Assembly: GCF_000018325.1 (NCBI RefSeq)
Contig: NC_009922.1
Span: 558,001-622,000, forward strand
DNA length: 64,000 bases
Source: Alkaliphilus oremlandii OhILAs
GTDB taxonomy: Bacteria > Bacillota > Clostridia > Peptostreptococcales > Natronincolaceae
Direction of reading: 5' to 3'
Part shown: positions 33,368 to 41,828 of the stretch, piece after piece
Numbering within the stretch: the first letter of the stretch is position 1
How the letters are laid out: each line of letters opens with the position of its first letter
Translations under genes and position numbers: made by a program
The notes under the pieces: generated by a model
Databases searched by the model: none
What the model was told of the DNA's origin: nothing
What the model saw: the letters and a program-made list of their open reading frames with translations, nothing else

Positions 33368-33993
33368 AGCCTTTGAACATAGCTGTGATGATCTCTGGCA
33401 GTGGTAGCAACCTTCAGGCTTTAATCGATCAGATTCATAAGACGAATTTGGGAGGAAACATTGCCTTAGTCCTATCCAACAAAGAAGGGGTATACGGCCT
33501 AAGAAGAGCAGAAGAAAATCGTATTCCTGCCATGGTGATTCATCGAAAACAATATGAATCGGTGGCTGAATATGAGAAAGCTTTAATGAAAGTTTTAGAA
33601 GAAAAAGAGATCGATTTAATCGTTCTAGCAGGATATTTGTCCTTCATACCAGTGTCTCTAATTCAGCAATACAAAAATAGAATCATGAATATTCATCCAT
33701 CCTTAATCCCTAGTTTTTGCGGCAAAGGATTCTATGGAGAAAAGGTCCATGAGGGTGTTCTTCAAAGGGGTGTAAAGCTGACGGGCGCAACGGTTCATTT
33801 TGTCAATGAGGAAATGGATGGGGGACCGATTATTATTCAGGAAGCTGTAGCGGTTGATTTTTATGATACCGTAGAGACGGTACAGAAAAAGGTCCTTGAA
33901 ATTGAACATAGAATTCTGCCTTTGGCTGTGACCCTTTTTATTGAAGGTCGATTGCGGGTTGAAGGTAGCAAAGTAGCGGTATTAAATTCGTAA
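33364..33993 (+). CDS. purN: Phosphoribosylglycinamide formyltransferase
   Basis: PurN transfers a formyl group from 10-formyl-THF to GAR. This 209-residue protein has ISGSGSNLQALID near residue 10, the AGYLSFIP folate segment, the catalytic NIHPSLIPSF (Asn, His) near residue 104, and TGATVHFVNEEMDGGPII with the catalytic Asp near residue 143. Its ATG overlaps the purM stop codon (ATGA). Slightly longer than E. coli PurN at the C-terminus. Confidence 0.96.
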   Translation: MKPLNIAVMISGSGSNLQALIDQIHKTNLGGNIALVLSNKEGVYGLRRAEENRIPAMVIHRKQYESVAEYEKALMKVLEEKEIDLIVLAGYLSFIPVSLIQQYKNRIMNIHPSLIPSFCGKGFYGEKVHEGVLQRGVKLTGATVHFVNEEMDGGPIIIQEAVAVDFYDTVETVQKKVLEIEHRILPLAVTLFIEGRLRVEGSKVAVLNS

Positions 33994-34042
33994 AAGAGAA
34001 AGTTTTATATTTTTATTCTATAAACATATCTGAGGTGATGAA

Positions 34043-35581
34043 ATGGTAAAGAGAGCATTGCTTAGTGTATCTGATAAAGAAGGTATTGTACAGCTGGCCC
34101 AAAATCTTTCGTCGTTCAATATTGAGATTCTTTCAACGGGAGGAACGGCAAAGCTATTGAGGGAATCTGGCATTGATGTGAGGGATGTTTCTGAAGTAAC
34201 GGGTTTTCCGGAGTGTCTAGACGGCAGAGTAAAAACATTGCATCCTGCTGTCCATGGTGGCATTCTAGCCATTCGAGATAATGCGAATCATATGGATACA
34301 CTAAAGGAGCTAGAAATTACACCCATCGATTTGGTGGTAATCAATCTATATCCTTTTAAAGAGACCATCTTAAAGTCCGATGTAACACTGGCAGAAGCCA
34401 TAGAAAATATCGATATTGGCGGACCTACCATGCTAAGGGCGGCGGCAAAGAATCACAGGGATGTAACAGTAATCATCGATCCCAAGGATTACCACAGAGT
34501 TCTTGAAGAAATAAAGGAAAATGGCGATACAAAATTAGACACCAGATATCAGCTGGCCTTAAAGGTATTCCAGCATACTGCACAGTATGACGCTTTAATT
34601 GCGGATTACTTAGGGAAACAAATCTCGGAGGAAAAGATCGGAGCGAATACCATTACCTTAACATACGAGAAGGTTCAAGACCTACGATATGGAGAAAATC
34701 CTCATCAAAAAGCAGGATTTTATAAAGAGATTGGTGCAAATAAGGGGACCCTTGTGGATGGCGTACAGCTTCATGGAAAAGAGCTATCCTTTAACAATAT
34801 CAACGATGCCAATGGGGCTTTAGAACTTTTAAAAGAGTTTCAGGAGCCTACCGTTGTGGCAGTAAAGCACACGAATCCTTGTGGTGTAGCCTCTGGAACG
34901 AATATTGAGGAAGCTTGGCATAAAGCTTATGAATCGGATCCACTTTCTATCTTTGGGGGTATTGTTGCAGCAAATAGAGCTGTTACAAAGACCATGGCAG
35001 CGGCAATGAAGGAAATATTCTTAGAGGTTATCATCGCACCGAATTTCACAGAAGAAGCTTTAGAAGTGTTCAAGGAAAAGAAAAATCTTCGTTTAATTAA
35101 AATAGAAGATATTTGCAATGGGAATCATCATTCCTACCAAATAAAAAAAGTTCAGGGCGGTATCCTTCTCCAAGAAGACGATCATATCTTGTTCGAACAG
35201 CTGGATGTGGTAACGGAGAAGGAACCAACGGAAGAAGAAAAGGAAGATCTAGCATTTGCCTTTAAAATTGTAAAGCATGTGAAATCCAATGGGATTGTAT
35301 TCGTTAAGAATAAACAGACCTTAGCCATTGGGCCGGGACAGACCAGTAGGATCTGGGCTCTTGAAAATGCAGTGAAAAATACGACCCATTCCCTTAAAGG
35401 AAGTGTATTGGCATCGGATGCCTTCTTCCCTTTTAGAGATTGTGTCGATACGGCATTCGGTGCGGGAGTAAAAGCTATTATTCAGCCTGGTGGATCCATC
35501 AATGATGGTGTATCGATTAAAGCCTGCAACGAGCATGGCATATCCATGGTGTTTACAGGATTTAGACATTTCAAACATTAA
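34043..35581 (+). CDS. purH: Bifunctional AICAR transformylase / IMP cyclohydrolase
   Basis: PurH performs the last two steps to IMP. The N-terminal IMP cyclohydrolase domain starts [17 protein letters not shown] with GGTAKLL and [13 protein letters not shown] near residue 64. The transformylase domain holds the KHTNPCGVA catalytic Lys-His near residue 275 and ends [20 protein letters not shown]. Length 512 is normal. The ribosome-binding site is GAGGTGAT. Confidence 0.98.
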
Positions 35582-35593
35582 AGAGGTGAGGGA

Positions 35594-36844
35594 ATGAAGG
35601 TATTGATAATCGGTAGTGGTGGTAGGGAGCACACCATCGCGTGGAAGCTACAGCAAAGCCCTTTGGTCACAGAAATATTCTGTGCCCCTGGCAATGCCGG
35701 TACAACCCAAATCGCTACAAATGTAGAAATCAATAGCAATGATATGGATCAACTGGTGGAATTTGCTGAAAGAAATGCCATTGACTTAACCGTTGTAGGT
35801 CCAGAAGAGCCTTTGGTCAATGGGATTGTAGACAAATTTAGAGAGAAAAATCTAAGCATCATCGGACCGGATAAAAATGGAGCACAGCTAGAAGGAAGCA
35901 AAGCGTTTGCAAAAGCTTTTATGGACAAATATCATATTCCAACCGCAAAATATGATGAAGTTCATACTTTGGAAGAAGGGATTGCTGCTCTTGAAAAATA
36001 TTCCTATCCAGTAGTTGTGAAGGCAGACGGTCTAGCAGCTGGTAAAGGGGTGTTTATTTGTGAAAGTAAAGAAGAAGCTGCTGCTGCAATGAAGGAATTG
36101 TTAGAGGATCAAATCCTTGGGGATGCTGGAAAAGATGTGGTGATTGAAGAATTTTTATCCGGCATCGAGACCTCCATTCTATGTTTTGTAGATGGAAAAA
36201 CAATCGTTCCGATGGTCAGTAGCCAAGACCATAAGAGAGCCTTCGATGGAGATCAGGGACCGAATACAGGGGGAATGGGTACCTACTCTCCGAACTACGT
36301 CTATACAGAGGACATTGAAAAGCGGGTAGAGCGTGAGATCCTAGCACCGACTTTGTATGGAATACAGAAGGAAGAAATGGACTATAGGGGGATTGTGTTC
36401 ATTGGACTGATGATCACGGATCATGGACCAAAGGTTTTAGAATATAATGTTCGTTTTGGGGACCCGGAAACCCAAGTGGTATTGCCTAGATTAGAAACGG
36501 ATTTGGTCCAGATATTCAATAGCATCATCCATGGGAAATTAGAGGATATGAATATCCAGTGGACAGAAAATGGCGCTGTTTGCGTCATACTAGCTTCTGG
36601 TGGATATCCAAACCAATATGAAAAAGGATTAGAGATTACGGGGCTAGAGGAAATGGAAGATTTATTGATATTCCACTCTGGAACAACAATGAGCGGGGGA
36701 AAAATGGTGACTGCTGGGGGAAGGGTATTGGGCGTAGTTGCAATTGATAAAAATACAGAAGAAGCTCGGAATAAAGTATATCGCAATATCGATAAAATTA
36801 AATTTGAAGGAAGCTTTTACAGAAGGGATATCGGCACCAAATAG
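35594..36844 (+). CDS. purD: Phosphoribosylamine-glycine ligase
   Basis: PurD joins glycine to phosphoribosylamine with ATP. The 416-residue ATP-grasp enzyme begins KVLIIGSGGREHTIAWKL and has VVKADGLAAGKGV near residue 138, DHKRAFDGDQGPNTGGMGTY near 213 and VLEYNVRFGDPETQ near 279. The ribosome-binding site is GAGGTGAGG. Last gene of the pur operon; purC, purL, purS, purQ and purB must be elsewhere. Confidence 0.98.
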   Translation: MKVLIIGSGGREHTIAWKLQQSPLVTEIFCAPGNAGTTQIATNVEINSNDMDQLVEFAERNAIDLTVVGPEEPLVNGIVDKFREKNLSIIGPDKNGAQLEGSKAFAKAFMDKYHIPTAKYDEVHTLEEGIAALEKYSYPVVVKADGLAAGKGVFICESKEEAAAAMKELLEDQILGDAGKDVVIEEFLSGIETSILCFVDGKTIVPMVSSQDHKRAFDGDQGPNTGGMGTYSPNYVYTEDIEKRVEREILAPTLYGIQKEEMDYRGIVFIGLMITDHGPKVLEYNVRFGDPETQVVLPRLETDLVQIFNSIIHGKLEDMNIQWTENGAVCVILASGGYPNQYEKGLEITGLEEMEDLLIFHSGTTMSGGKMVTAGGRVLGVVAIDKNTEEARNKVYRNIDKIKFEGSFYRRDIGTK

Positions 36845-36863
36845 TAGGAACTATATATACAAG

Positions 36864-36910
36864 AATAACCATGGATAAAAGGATACTTCCTTTGAATCCA
36901 TGGTTATTTC
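36864..36910 (+). terminator. Hairpin at the end of the pur operon
   Basis: AATAACCATGGAT (36864-36876) pairs with ATCCATGGTTATT (36896-36908) around a 19-base loop. Only a short T/A tail follows. Confidence 0.65.
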
Positions 36911-36980
36911 ATAAGGAATAGAAAAGTGCTATTTAAAAGCTTCCTTATGTTTTAGTAAAGTAGCTGATTCCATATACTTA

Positions 36981-37190
36981 TCACTGGATGCTATCAGGAT
37001 TGATAGGATTCGTCAAGGATGCCCACTCATCTTCATAGAATCTACGATATGCCAAAGAATCTACATCCTGGATCATATCTAAGGGCATAACCAAAGCGTT
37101 CATGGTCTTTTCTATGATGGGGAACTTCTCCGCATCATAGGTCTCATTAATCAAATCAATGGGGTTTGTATGCTTATTTTTCTCTGTCAT
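36981..37190 (-). CDS. Hypothetical 69-residue protein
   Basis: I do not recognise the family. It is an acidic, helical-looking soluble protein that starts MTEKNKHTNPIDLINETYDA and ends TNPINPDSIQ, with no cysteine and no membrane segment. AAGGATGTGATC lies 4-12 nt before the ATG on the minus strand, a strong ribosome-binding site, which is the main reason to accept it. It lies convergent to purD and divergent from the Rossmann-MCP gene. Confidence 0.65.
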   Translation of the reverse strand: MTEKNKHTNPIDLINETYDAEKFPIIEKTMNALVMPLDMIQDVDSLAYRRFYEDEWASLTNPINPDSIQ

Positions 37191-37285
37191 TTAGATCACA
37201 TCCTTATTGTATTAAAATAATTGAATCAACTATTTGTATGTAGTATTTGTAAAAAGCATAATAAATATAAAATTTTATAAATATT

Positions 37286-37314
37286 TTGACGAAAATAAAG
37301 GAATTGTATATAAT
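37286..37314 (+). promoter_or_regulatory. Promoter of the Rossmann-MCP gene
   Basis: TTGACG at 37286-37291 and TATAAT at 37309-37314 are spaced 17 bp, about 70 bases ahead of the start codon. A near-consensus vegetative promoter. Confidence 0.65.
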
Positions 37315-37384
37315 ATGTATAATAGTATATAATTAATATGGAATATTACTTAATAAAAACTTGATGAAGCAGGGGGAAAATGTA

Positions 37385-38176
37385 ATGCAAATCACAATTA
37401 TTGGCGGCGGTGAAGGCGGAAGTTCTATTTTAAAAACATTTATGAAAATGAAAGACCTCGAAGTCGTGGGAATAGTTGATATAGATGAGAATGCACCTGG
37501 CATACAACTAGCAAAGGAAATAGGCATCAATTATGGTAGTAGTGTGAGGGAGATGTTGTTAAAGAAAACAGATCTTATTGTGGAAGTCACAGGAAGTAAT
37601 CGAGTATCCGATGAGATAGATATGCACAACGTTCACCAAGCGGAGGTTATCCATAGTGCGGGTGCTAAATTAATGACGCTGCTCGTAAAAAATGAAGAAA
37701 AGCTTACGAAGCAACTAGAGATTCAAATGAACGAAATAAGGAATATCAGCTATGTAACGGGAGAAAGTGTAATGAAAATGCATGAGAGCATTACACACAC
37801 CACATCCCTGAGTGATACCTTAAATGAATTTGCTGATAGAACCATTAAACATGTAAAAGAAACGGATCAAATTATTAAGTTTATTAATAAAATCACGCAA
37901 CAAACCAATATTCTTGGATTAAATGCTTCTATAGAGGCGGCCAGAGCAGGAGAGCATGGACGGGGTTTCGCTATCGTTGCAAAGGAAGTTCAAAAGCTTG
38001 CAACCAATAGTGAGGATTTCACAAAGAAAATTGGGGAGATATTAGGGAAAATCAGTGATGAAATATTCTCCGTTACGAAGGAAATTGAGCAATTAAATAC
38101 CATCACTCAGAACCAACACCACATGGGTGCAGAGCTACAATCTGCTGTTGCTCAGTTATCAGAATCCTTAAAATAA
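37385..38176 (+). CDS. Soluble chemoreceptor-like protein with N-terminal Rossmann domain
   Basis: The ATG at 37385 follows AGGGGGAAA. The 263-residue protein has two parts. Residues 1-100 form a nucleotide-binding Rossmann-type domain: MQITIIGGGEGGSSILKTF has the glycine loop, GIVDIDENAPG ends the second strand, and LIVEVTGSNRV resembles the fourth. Residues 110-263 form an MCP signalling hairpin with the conserved tip INKITQQTNILGLNASIEAA and RAGEHGRGFAIVAKEVQKLA, the CheW/CheA contact. There is no membrane segment, HAMP domain or periplasmic sensor. It likely links a cytoplasmic NAD(H)- or nucleotide-type signal to a CheA pathway; the ligand is unknown. Confidence 0.85.
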   Translation: MQITIIGGGEGGSSILKTFMKMKDLEVVGIVDIDENAPGIQLAKEIGINYGSSVREMLLKKTDLIVEVTGSNRVSDEIDMHNVHQAEVIHSAGAKLMTLLVKNEEKLTKQLEIQMNEIRNISYVTGESVMKMHESITHTTSLSDTLNEFADRTIKHVKETDQIIKFINKITQQTNILGLNASIEAARAGEHGRGFAIVAKEVQKLATNSEDFTKKIGEILGKISDEIFSVTKEIEQLNTITQNQHHMGAELQSAVAQLSESLK

Positions 38177-38264
38177 AGGTTCTTCCCTTGGCTCAGAAAC
38201 CTTATGGTGCATTCAACTTTCAACACGGCGTAAAGTTTCCAGTGCTTAAAACAATAATAAACAA

Positions 38265-38299
38265 TAAAAAATGATGGATTTTTATGCCATCATTTTTTT
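38265..38299. terminator. Bidirectional terminator
   Basis: AAAAAATGATGG with CCATCATTTTTT brackets an 8-10 base loop between the converging MCP and metQ genes; A and T runs on the two sides serve both strands. Confidence 0.8.
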
Positions 38300-38334
38300 A
38301 TTGCTTATATAAATCAAATTGGATTATCCAGCTA

Positions 38335-39186
38335 TTAGAATGCAGGAATAATCGCACCCTTGTATTTATCATTAATAAAGTTTTTCACTTCAGGGGAAGT
38401 CAGCGCTTTGATTAATTTAGTGATATTTTCATCCTTAGAATGCTCCGGCGTTACAACCAATATGTTGGCATAAGGAGAGTCTTCATTTTCTAAAATAAGG
38501 GCATCATTTAACGGATTTAGACCGGCTTCTAAAGCATAATTGGTATTGATGACAGAGGCATCTACATCCTCTAAGGATCGAGGCAGCTGTGGGGCCTCTA
38601 GTGGTACGAATGTTAATTTTTTTGGATTTTCAACGACATCCTTTTCTGTAGCCTCAAGTCCTGCATTTTCCTTTAATTTGATTAATCCATTTGCTTCAAG
38701 AAGAATGAGCGCTCTACCGCCATTGGTAGGGTCGTTTGGAATTGAAATTTTAGCGCCATCTGCAAGTTCGCTGAAATCATTTATTTTTTTAGAATAAAGC
38801 CCTAGTGGCTCAACGTGAATTTTGGCAACAGACTCTAGTTTTACTTTATTGCTTGCTATAAAGGACTCCATATAAGGTGCATGTTGGAAAAAGTTTGCAT
38901 CGATTTCTCCGCCGGAAAGTGCTAGGTTCGGAAGAATATAATCTGTAAACTCTATAATTTTAAGCTCAACGCCTTCTTTTTTTAGAAGCGGTTCTACCAC
39001 CTTTAGTATTTGTGCGTGCGGTTCAGGTGTAGCACCAACGGTTAGTACAGAAGGCTTATTTTCAGTAGGGGCATCACTATTTGTGTTTGCATTTTCACTT
39101 GGTGCTTTACCACAGCTTGTTAGAACAAGAGATACAGTAAGAATTCCGATCAACCAGAATAGAATATTTTTTTTGTTGTTTTTCAT
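38335..39186 (-). CDS. metQ: Methionine ABC transporter substrate-binding lipoprotein
   Basis: This 283-residue NlpA/MetQ-family lipoprotein is anchored outside the membrane and delivers methionine to MetNI. The signal peptide ends with lipobox LTSC near residue 25, followed by a Ser/Asn/Thr-rich linker. VGATPEPHAQILKVVEPLLK and DANFFQHAPYMESF near residue 117 are MetQ hallmarks. AAGGAGGAAGTTC precedes the ATG. It is controlled by a SAM-I riboswitch. metN and metI are not adjacent, which is unusual. Confidence 0.93.
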   Translation of the reverse strand: MKNNKKNILFWLIGILTVSLVLTSCGKAPSENANTNSDAPTENKPSVLTVGATPEPHAQILKVVEPLLKKEGVELKIIEFTDYILPNLALSGGEIDANFFQHAPYMESFIASNKVKLESVAKIHVEPLGLYSKKINDFSELADGAKISIPNDPTNGGRALILLEANGLIKLKENAGLEATEKDVVENPKKLTFVPLEAPQLPRSLEDVDASVINTNYALEAGLNPLNDALILENEDSPYANILVVTPEHSKDENITKLIKALTSPEVKNFINDKYKGAIIPAF

Positions 39187-39334
39187 TGAACTTCCTCCTT
39201 GTTTTTTTATGATTTATGGAGAATTATAATCATTTAAAACTATAATTTTCCTCTAGGAAAGTTTCTTGTGAAACTTTTCTTTTATTTCCAGTCTACGTTT
39301 AATTTTTCTAGGCTCACCTCCTGCTCTATATAAT

Positions 39335-39361
39335 AAAAACCCTCTTTCAAATGAAAGAGGG
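39335..39361 (-). terminator. SAM-riboswitch terminator
   Basis: On the minus strand CCCTCTTTCA pairs with TGAAAGAGGG (a perfect 10-bp stem with two or so loop bases), followed by TTTTTATT. It lies between the aptamer and metQ. Confidence 0.85.
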
Positions 39362-39390
39362 CACTTAATAAACGTAAAAATTAGGCTTCC

Positions 39391-39497
39391 TCTCTCATCT
39401 CTCAACACAAAAATGTTGCTGGAATTAGCACCTTCGACAAATGTCGTGGTTGCCGGGTTTCAACGGGCCAGTCCCTCCACCGCTCTCGATAAGAGTT
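39391..39497 (-). promoter_or_regulatory. SAM-I riboswitch (S-box) aptamer
   Basis: Read on the minus strand, the RNA starts CTCTTATCGAGAGCGGTGGA, continues GGGACTGGCCCGTTGAAACC and CGGCAACC, then GGTGCTAATTCCAGCAA, and closes GATGAGAG, pairing with CTCTTATC as P1. This is the S-box consensus along its length. With the downstream terminator it should switch metQ off when S-adenosylmethionine is high. Confidence 0.95.
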
Positions 39498-39518
39498 TTT
39501 ACTATTAAATTAATAAGG

Positions 39519-39547
39519 ATTATATTACTTTTCGAATGGAATGTCAA
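39519..39547 (-). promoter_or_regulatory. Promoter of the SAM riboswitch-metQ unit
   Basis: On the minus strand TTGACA (39542-39547) and TATAAT (39519-39524) are both consensus, with a 17-bp spacer; it lies just upstream of the aptamer. Confidence 0.85.
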
Positions 39548-39613
39548 TACTAAATTTTGATAGAAAATTATAAATGTTCCATTAGGGCTCATTTATAATT
39601 TCCTATCAATTTC

Positions 39614-40846
39614 TTACGGGTTTTTCTTATCTAAGGAAAAGGCTTGGTGTAAAAGCTTGAGGGTGCTGGTTTCATCACAAGAGTTTACGAGCAGAGAAAT
39701 TGTTGAATGAGAATCGGAGCTTTGTAGAATTGGAATCTTCTCTTTAGACAGCGCTGTAACGATGGTGGCCATTACACCAGGAATACCGGCAATCCGATTG
39801 CCAACTGCTGTGACTTTACTACAGGCTCTTGTGAGGGTGTATTGCACCTGAAAGCTTTGAAGGATCTCTTCAACCAAATCTGATTTATCGTCATCTACAG
39901 TAAAAACCTTTTGATTAATAAAAAAATTGATCATGTCGATACTGATGCCTGCCTCAGCTAGAGCTGTAAATAAAGCATTCTCTGATTCTAAATACTCCTC
40001 TGTGAGGATACATACCTGTGAAATACGACTCTTGCTGGTAATTGCTGTTAATAAGTTATTGGCATCATGCCTTGTGGAGTATAAGTCTTTCCCCGTATAT
40101 TTACAGTGATGAATTCTAGTGCCTGGATGGGAAGACATCGTATTTTTAATCTTTATAAGAAGACTGCCTTTCTTTGCGATTTCTACAGCCCTGGGGTGTA
40201 TGACTTTAGCACCCTTTTCTGCCATTTGAAAGACTTCATCATAGCTTAGCTCATCGATGATTTTAGCATTTGAAACTATGGTAGGATCTGCGGTCATAAT
40301 ACCGTCTACATCCGTATAAATTTCTACACTCTCCGCACAAAGGGCTACACCTAAGGCTACGGCAGTGGTATCGCTGCCACCACGACCTAAAGTCGTAATC
40401 TCGCCGTATTCCGTAGCACCTTGGAAGCCTGTGACGATGACGATGGCACCAGCCTTAAGATGCGATAGAATCCGTTCTTCCTCAATTGCCAATATGTCTG
40501 CATCGCCAAATACAGAATCTGTTAAAATACCAGCCTGACTACCAGTGAGAATTACAACTTTCTCTCCCATGGACTCAAGACCAGCGCCAAGAAGGGCCGA
40601 TGAAATAATTTCACCGCAGGACATCATCAAATCCATGGTTTTTAAACTGTGGCCAGAATAGCTGGTGGAGATTAAATCCTTCAGCGTGTCCGTTGCATAA
40701 GGTTCGCCTTTTCGTCCCATTGCAGATAAAACCACCACCACACTCTTACCAGATCTCTTACACTCTACTATTTTATTGATGACCATCTTTCTTCTATCCC
40801 TAGTAGATACTGACGTTCCACCAAATTTCTGAACAATGATTTTCAT
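39614..40846 (-). CDS. dapG: Aspartokinase, DapG type
   Basis: This 410-residue kinase phosphorylates aspartate, the entry to lysine, threonine, methionine and diaminopimelate. MKIIVQKFGGTSVSTRDRRK and SAMGRKGEPYATDTL closely follow Bacillus DapG, the diaminopimelate-sensitive isozyme. FGDADILAIEEERI, LGRGGSDTTAVALGVALCAE and TDVDGIMTADPTIV are catalytic or substrate-binding segments. Two ACT domains fill the last 150 residues. Start: ATG after GAGGTG. The SAM riboswitch-metQ unit lies downstream on the same strand with its own promoter. Confidence 0.93.
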   Translation of the reverse strand: MKIIVQKFGGTSVSTRDRRKMVINKIVECKRSGKSVVVVLSAMGRKGEPYATDTLKDLISTSYSGHSLKTMDLMMSCGEIISSALLGAGLESMGEKVVILTGSQAGILTDSVFGDADILAIEEERILSHLKAGAIVIVTGFQGATEYGEITTLGRGGSDTTAVALGVALCAESVEIYTDVDGIMTADPTIVSNAKIIDELSYDEVFQMAEKGAKVIHPRAVEIAKKGSLLIKIKNTMSSHPGTRIHHCKYTGKDLYSTRHDANNLLTAITSKSRISQVCILTEEYLESENALFTALAEAGISIDMINFFINQKVFTVDDDKSDLVEEILQSFQVQYTLTRACSKVTAVGNRIAGIPGVMATIVTALSKEKIPILQSSDSHSTISLLVNSCDETSTLKLLHQAFSLDKKNP

Positions 40847-41030
40847 AGAAACACCTCGATTGTTATATTCATAGTTGAAAGACTATACATTACAGTATGC
40901 GAAAAGAAAGTAAATTGTTATTGCTACAGGAAGTAAATATAAAAATCTGCAATAAAATATCACAAATTTATGATTATTTCATACTATGAATTGAGAAATA
41001 AAAAGATATATTGGAAAGTGAGGTGCAGTT

Positions 41031-41225
41031 ATGAGCGAAGCTATGAACAGTGCAAGCGTATTTTCAAATTTATTTGGTAAACAAAGCAGCCTGTTGTTCT
41101 TCTTTTTATTGCTAGTGATTATCTTCTTAAACTGCCAAAACTTTAGAGGCTGTGGAGACAGTTTGCTATTCTTCTTCTTACTGCTCGTCGTTTTATTTGG
41201 AGGAAAGAATATTTGTTGTAGATAG
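41031..41225 (+). CDS. Tiny duplicated-hydrophobic protein, paralogue 1
   Basis: This 64-residue protein has two near-identical hydrophobic segments, SSLLFFFLLLVIIF (residues 19-32) and DSLLFFFLLLVVLF (43-56), separated by a Cys/Asn/Gly linker and ending in CCR. The start follows GAGGTG. It belongs to an unnamed micro-protein family; two more members lie at 41297 and 49082. The segments are rich in Leu and Phe and could insert in a membrane or self-associate. CATACTAT at 40980-40987 resembles a sporulation sigma-E/K -10 box, but this is weak. Function unknown. Confidence 0.8.
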   Translation: MSEAMNSASVFSNLFGKQSSLLFFFLLLVIIFLNCQNFRGCGDSLLFFFLLLVVLFGGKNICCR

Positions 41226-41296
41226 CAAATAAAAGAATTGTTACAAAAGATGAATATGCAAGTAGAATGGAACAAATATTATTAGGAGGGGTAAAT

Positions 41297-41491
41297 ATGT
41301 CAAATAACTGCAATGGCGGTATTTTTGGAGGATTGTTAGGAAATAGCTCAAGTTTATTATTTTTCTTCTTATTACTAGTCATTATATTCTGTAACTGTGG
41401 AATATTTACTAGTGATAATGCAGATAGCTTACTATTCTTCTTCCTGTTATTGGTTTTATTATTTGGTGGAAGAAGCTTCTGGAATTGCTAA
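41297..41491 (+). CDS. Tiny duplicated-hydrophobic protein, paralogue 2
   Basis: This 64-residue tandem paralogue follows AGGAGGGG. It starts MSNNCNGGIFGGLLGNSSSL; hydrophobic repeats SSLLFFFLLLVIIF and DSLLFFFLLLVLLF match paralogue 1 almost residue for residue. The linker FCNCGIFTSDNA and the C-terminus FGGRSFWNC are also found, changed, in paralogue 3. Conserved Cys and Asn around the repeats hint at cross-linking or metal binding, as in spore-coat micro-proteins; this is inference. Confidence 0.8.
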   Translation: MSNNCNGGIFGGLLGNSSSLLFFFLLLVIIFCNCGIFTSDNADSLLFFFLLLVLLFGGRSFWNC

Positions 41492-41501
41492 TGAGGGTTA
41501 T

Positions 41502-41535
41502 AGGAGATGGCAATATTGTCATCTCCTGTTATTTT
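41502..41535 (+). terminator. Terminator after the tandem micro-protein genes
   Basis: GGAGATG with CATCTCC is extended by the palindrome CAATATTG in between, followed by TGTTATTTT. A second small hairpin CTCCTG/CAGGAG with ATATTTTTAG lies at about 41615-41640. Confidence 0.7.
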
Positions 41536-41692
41536 ATGGAGAAACATTACTGAAAGTTTATTTTTTTATTGTAAATTTTTCACAGCCATAAAAAGAATAT
41601 AGATTAGATCATCAACTCCTGGTTCTCAGGAGCATATTTTTAGGTTAAATAAATTGAAAATTCAAAAAACTAAATAATTCACATTAAAATAA

Positions 41693-41722
41693 TTGCACAC
41701 AACGAAAGAAACGTGATACAAT
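41693..41722 (+). promoter_or_regulatory. Promoter of the symporter-racemase pair
   Basis: TTGCAC at 41693-41698 and TACAAT at 41717-41722 are spaced 18 bp, about 105 bases ahead of the symporter start. Nothing else was recognised in the 41492-41828 gap apart from the two hairpins. Confidence 0.5.
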
Positions 41723-41828
41723 AATAAAAAATAAGAAACGAAAAAGAATATCGCATTCAATATTCAGAATTCTATTTAGTTTCTACATGATTTATCAAAA
41801 AAATAGGGTGTATAAAGGAGGTAGTAAA

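Noticed and set aside
41031..41491. Transposon or toxin-antitoxin pair because of tandem tiny genes
   Set aside because: Both genes encode the same kind of protein, with no transposase, inverted repeats or antitoxin-like partner.
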